NCBI GenBank assembly: GCA_024278765.1
Contig: JAJRSM010000011.1
Coordinates: 1 to 52,450 of the forward strand
Source: Deltaproteobacteria bacterium
GTDB lineage: Bacteria > Desulfobacterota > GWC2-55-46 > DRQE01
Length of the DNA: 52,450 nucleotides
Reading direction: 5' to 3'
Shown here: in pieces, positions 52,313-52,450 of the stretch
Layout of the letters: each line of letters opens with the position of its first letter
Numbering within the stretch: position 1 is the stretch's first letter
Made by a program: the position numbers and the translations under genes
The notes under the pieces: model-generated
What the model saw: only the letters and a program-made list of their open reading frames with translations
The model's database searches: none
Told to the model about the DNA's origin: nothing

Positions 52313-52450
52313 CACATTCAAGGTCGAAGTGCAACAGAGGCGGAAGCGACCTCAAGCGGTGTTTTGTAGCCCAGACACTTTCTGGGCCTGTTGTTGATCA
52401 GTGATTCTACCCTTGCCACCTGCTCGTCCGTTATTTTAGCGAAGTCCGTA
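52313..52450 (-). mobile_element. IS30-family insertion sequence, end only
   Basis: The element begins at about 52313, just after the receptor homology stops, with CACATTCAAGGTCGAAGTGC as the likely terminal inverted repeat, and runs off the right edge. The transposase C-terminus lies on the minus strand inside it. The far end and the target duplication are outside the window. Confidence 0.75.
52318..52450 (-). CDS. IS30-family transposase, C-terminal part
   Basis: Read on the minus strand, the last 43 residues are TDFAKITDEQVARVESLI then NNRPRKCLGYKTPLEV and SASVALRP with a stop at 52318-52320. The NNRPRKxLGYKTPxEV motif is the hallmark C-terminus of IS30 transposases, a DDE-type enzyme. 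The start and the catalytic core are outside the window. Confidence 0.85.
   Translation of the reverse strand, partial: TDFAKITDEQVARVESLINNRPRKCLGYKTPLEVASASVALRP

Overview
The window is about 49 kb of chromosome from a flagellated, diderm bacterium, with an insertion sequence at each edge. Protein families and gene order resemble the former Deltaproteobacteria and related phyla: an alaC-hom-thrC-apgM block, NtrC-type flagellar regulators, FlhF/FlhG, FliA, and a MotE-like gene after fliJ. This placement is inferred from gene content only and no species can be named.

Layout. 1-188: end of an IS3-family element (minus strand). 327-3674: a small DUF3343 protein, an exported transglutaminase-like protein, a TIGR04282-type glycosyltransferase and lipoyl synthase. 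3703-9280: amino-acid genes alaC, hom, thrC and an archaeal-type phosphoglycerate mutase. The 805-bp gap between alaC and hom is packed with palindromic repeats. 9606-16194: a regulatory block with a sigma70-like promoter, an NtrC-type regulator, a large exported TPR protein behind a sigma54 promoter, then a FlrB/FlrC-like kinase-regulator pair. 16313-39209: flagellar genes flgBC-fliEFGHIJ-motE, fliK-flgD-flgE, and fliLMNOPQR-flhBAFG-fliA. 39316-52312: a sigma28-driven chemotaxis and motor region (HEAT protein, cheR, two cheY, cheZ, cheA, cheB, motA, motB, a chemoreceptor, cheW, and a second chemoreceptor cut by an IS30-family element).

How the parts work together. The promoters fit a three-tier flagellar hierarchy. 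Housekeeping sigma70 makes the first regulator. Sigma54 with the NtrC-type regulators drives the TPR gene, fliK and the fliL operon; the evidence is three good -24/-12 sites, two of them with the same upstream dyad TGTCA-N6-TGACA. FliA, made from the end of the fliL operon, then drives the HEAT-cheR operon and the first chemoreceptor through TAAA-N15-TCCGATAA sites. The export apparatus, basal body rod and MS-ring, C-ring, hook, stator and signalling genes are present. Filament genes and most rod/ring genes (flgF-L) are not in the window.

Main oddities. fliM is broken by an apparent one-base frameshift. The second chemoreceptor is truncated by an IS30-family insertion. FliN has a duplicated acidic extension. 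Short triloop palindromes form families in two intergenic regions, one just before flgE and one whose last copy supplies the hom ribosome-binding site. A perfect 24-bp hairpin precedes the fliK promoter. A HEAT-repeat protein and a lysine-rich TPR protein are the best candidates for poorly described motility components. I saw no CRISPR array, tRNA, rRNA or phage genes.
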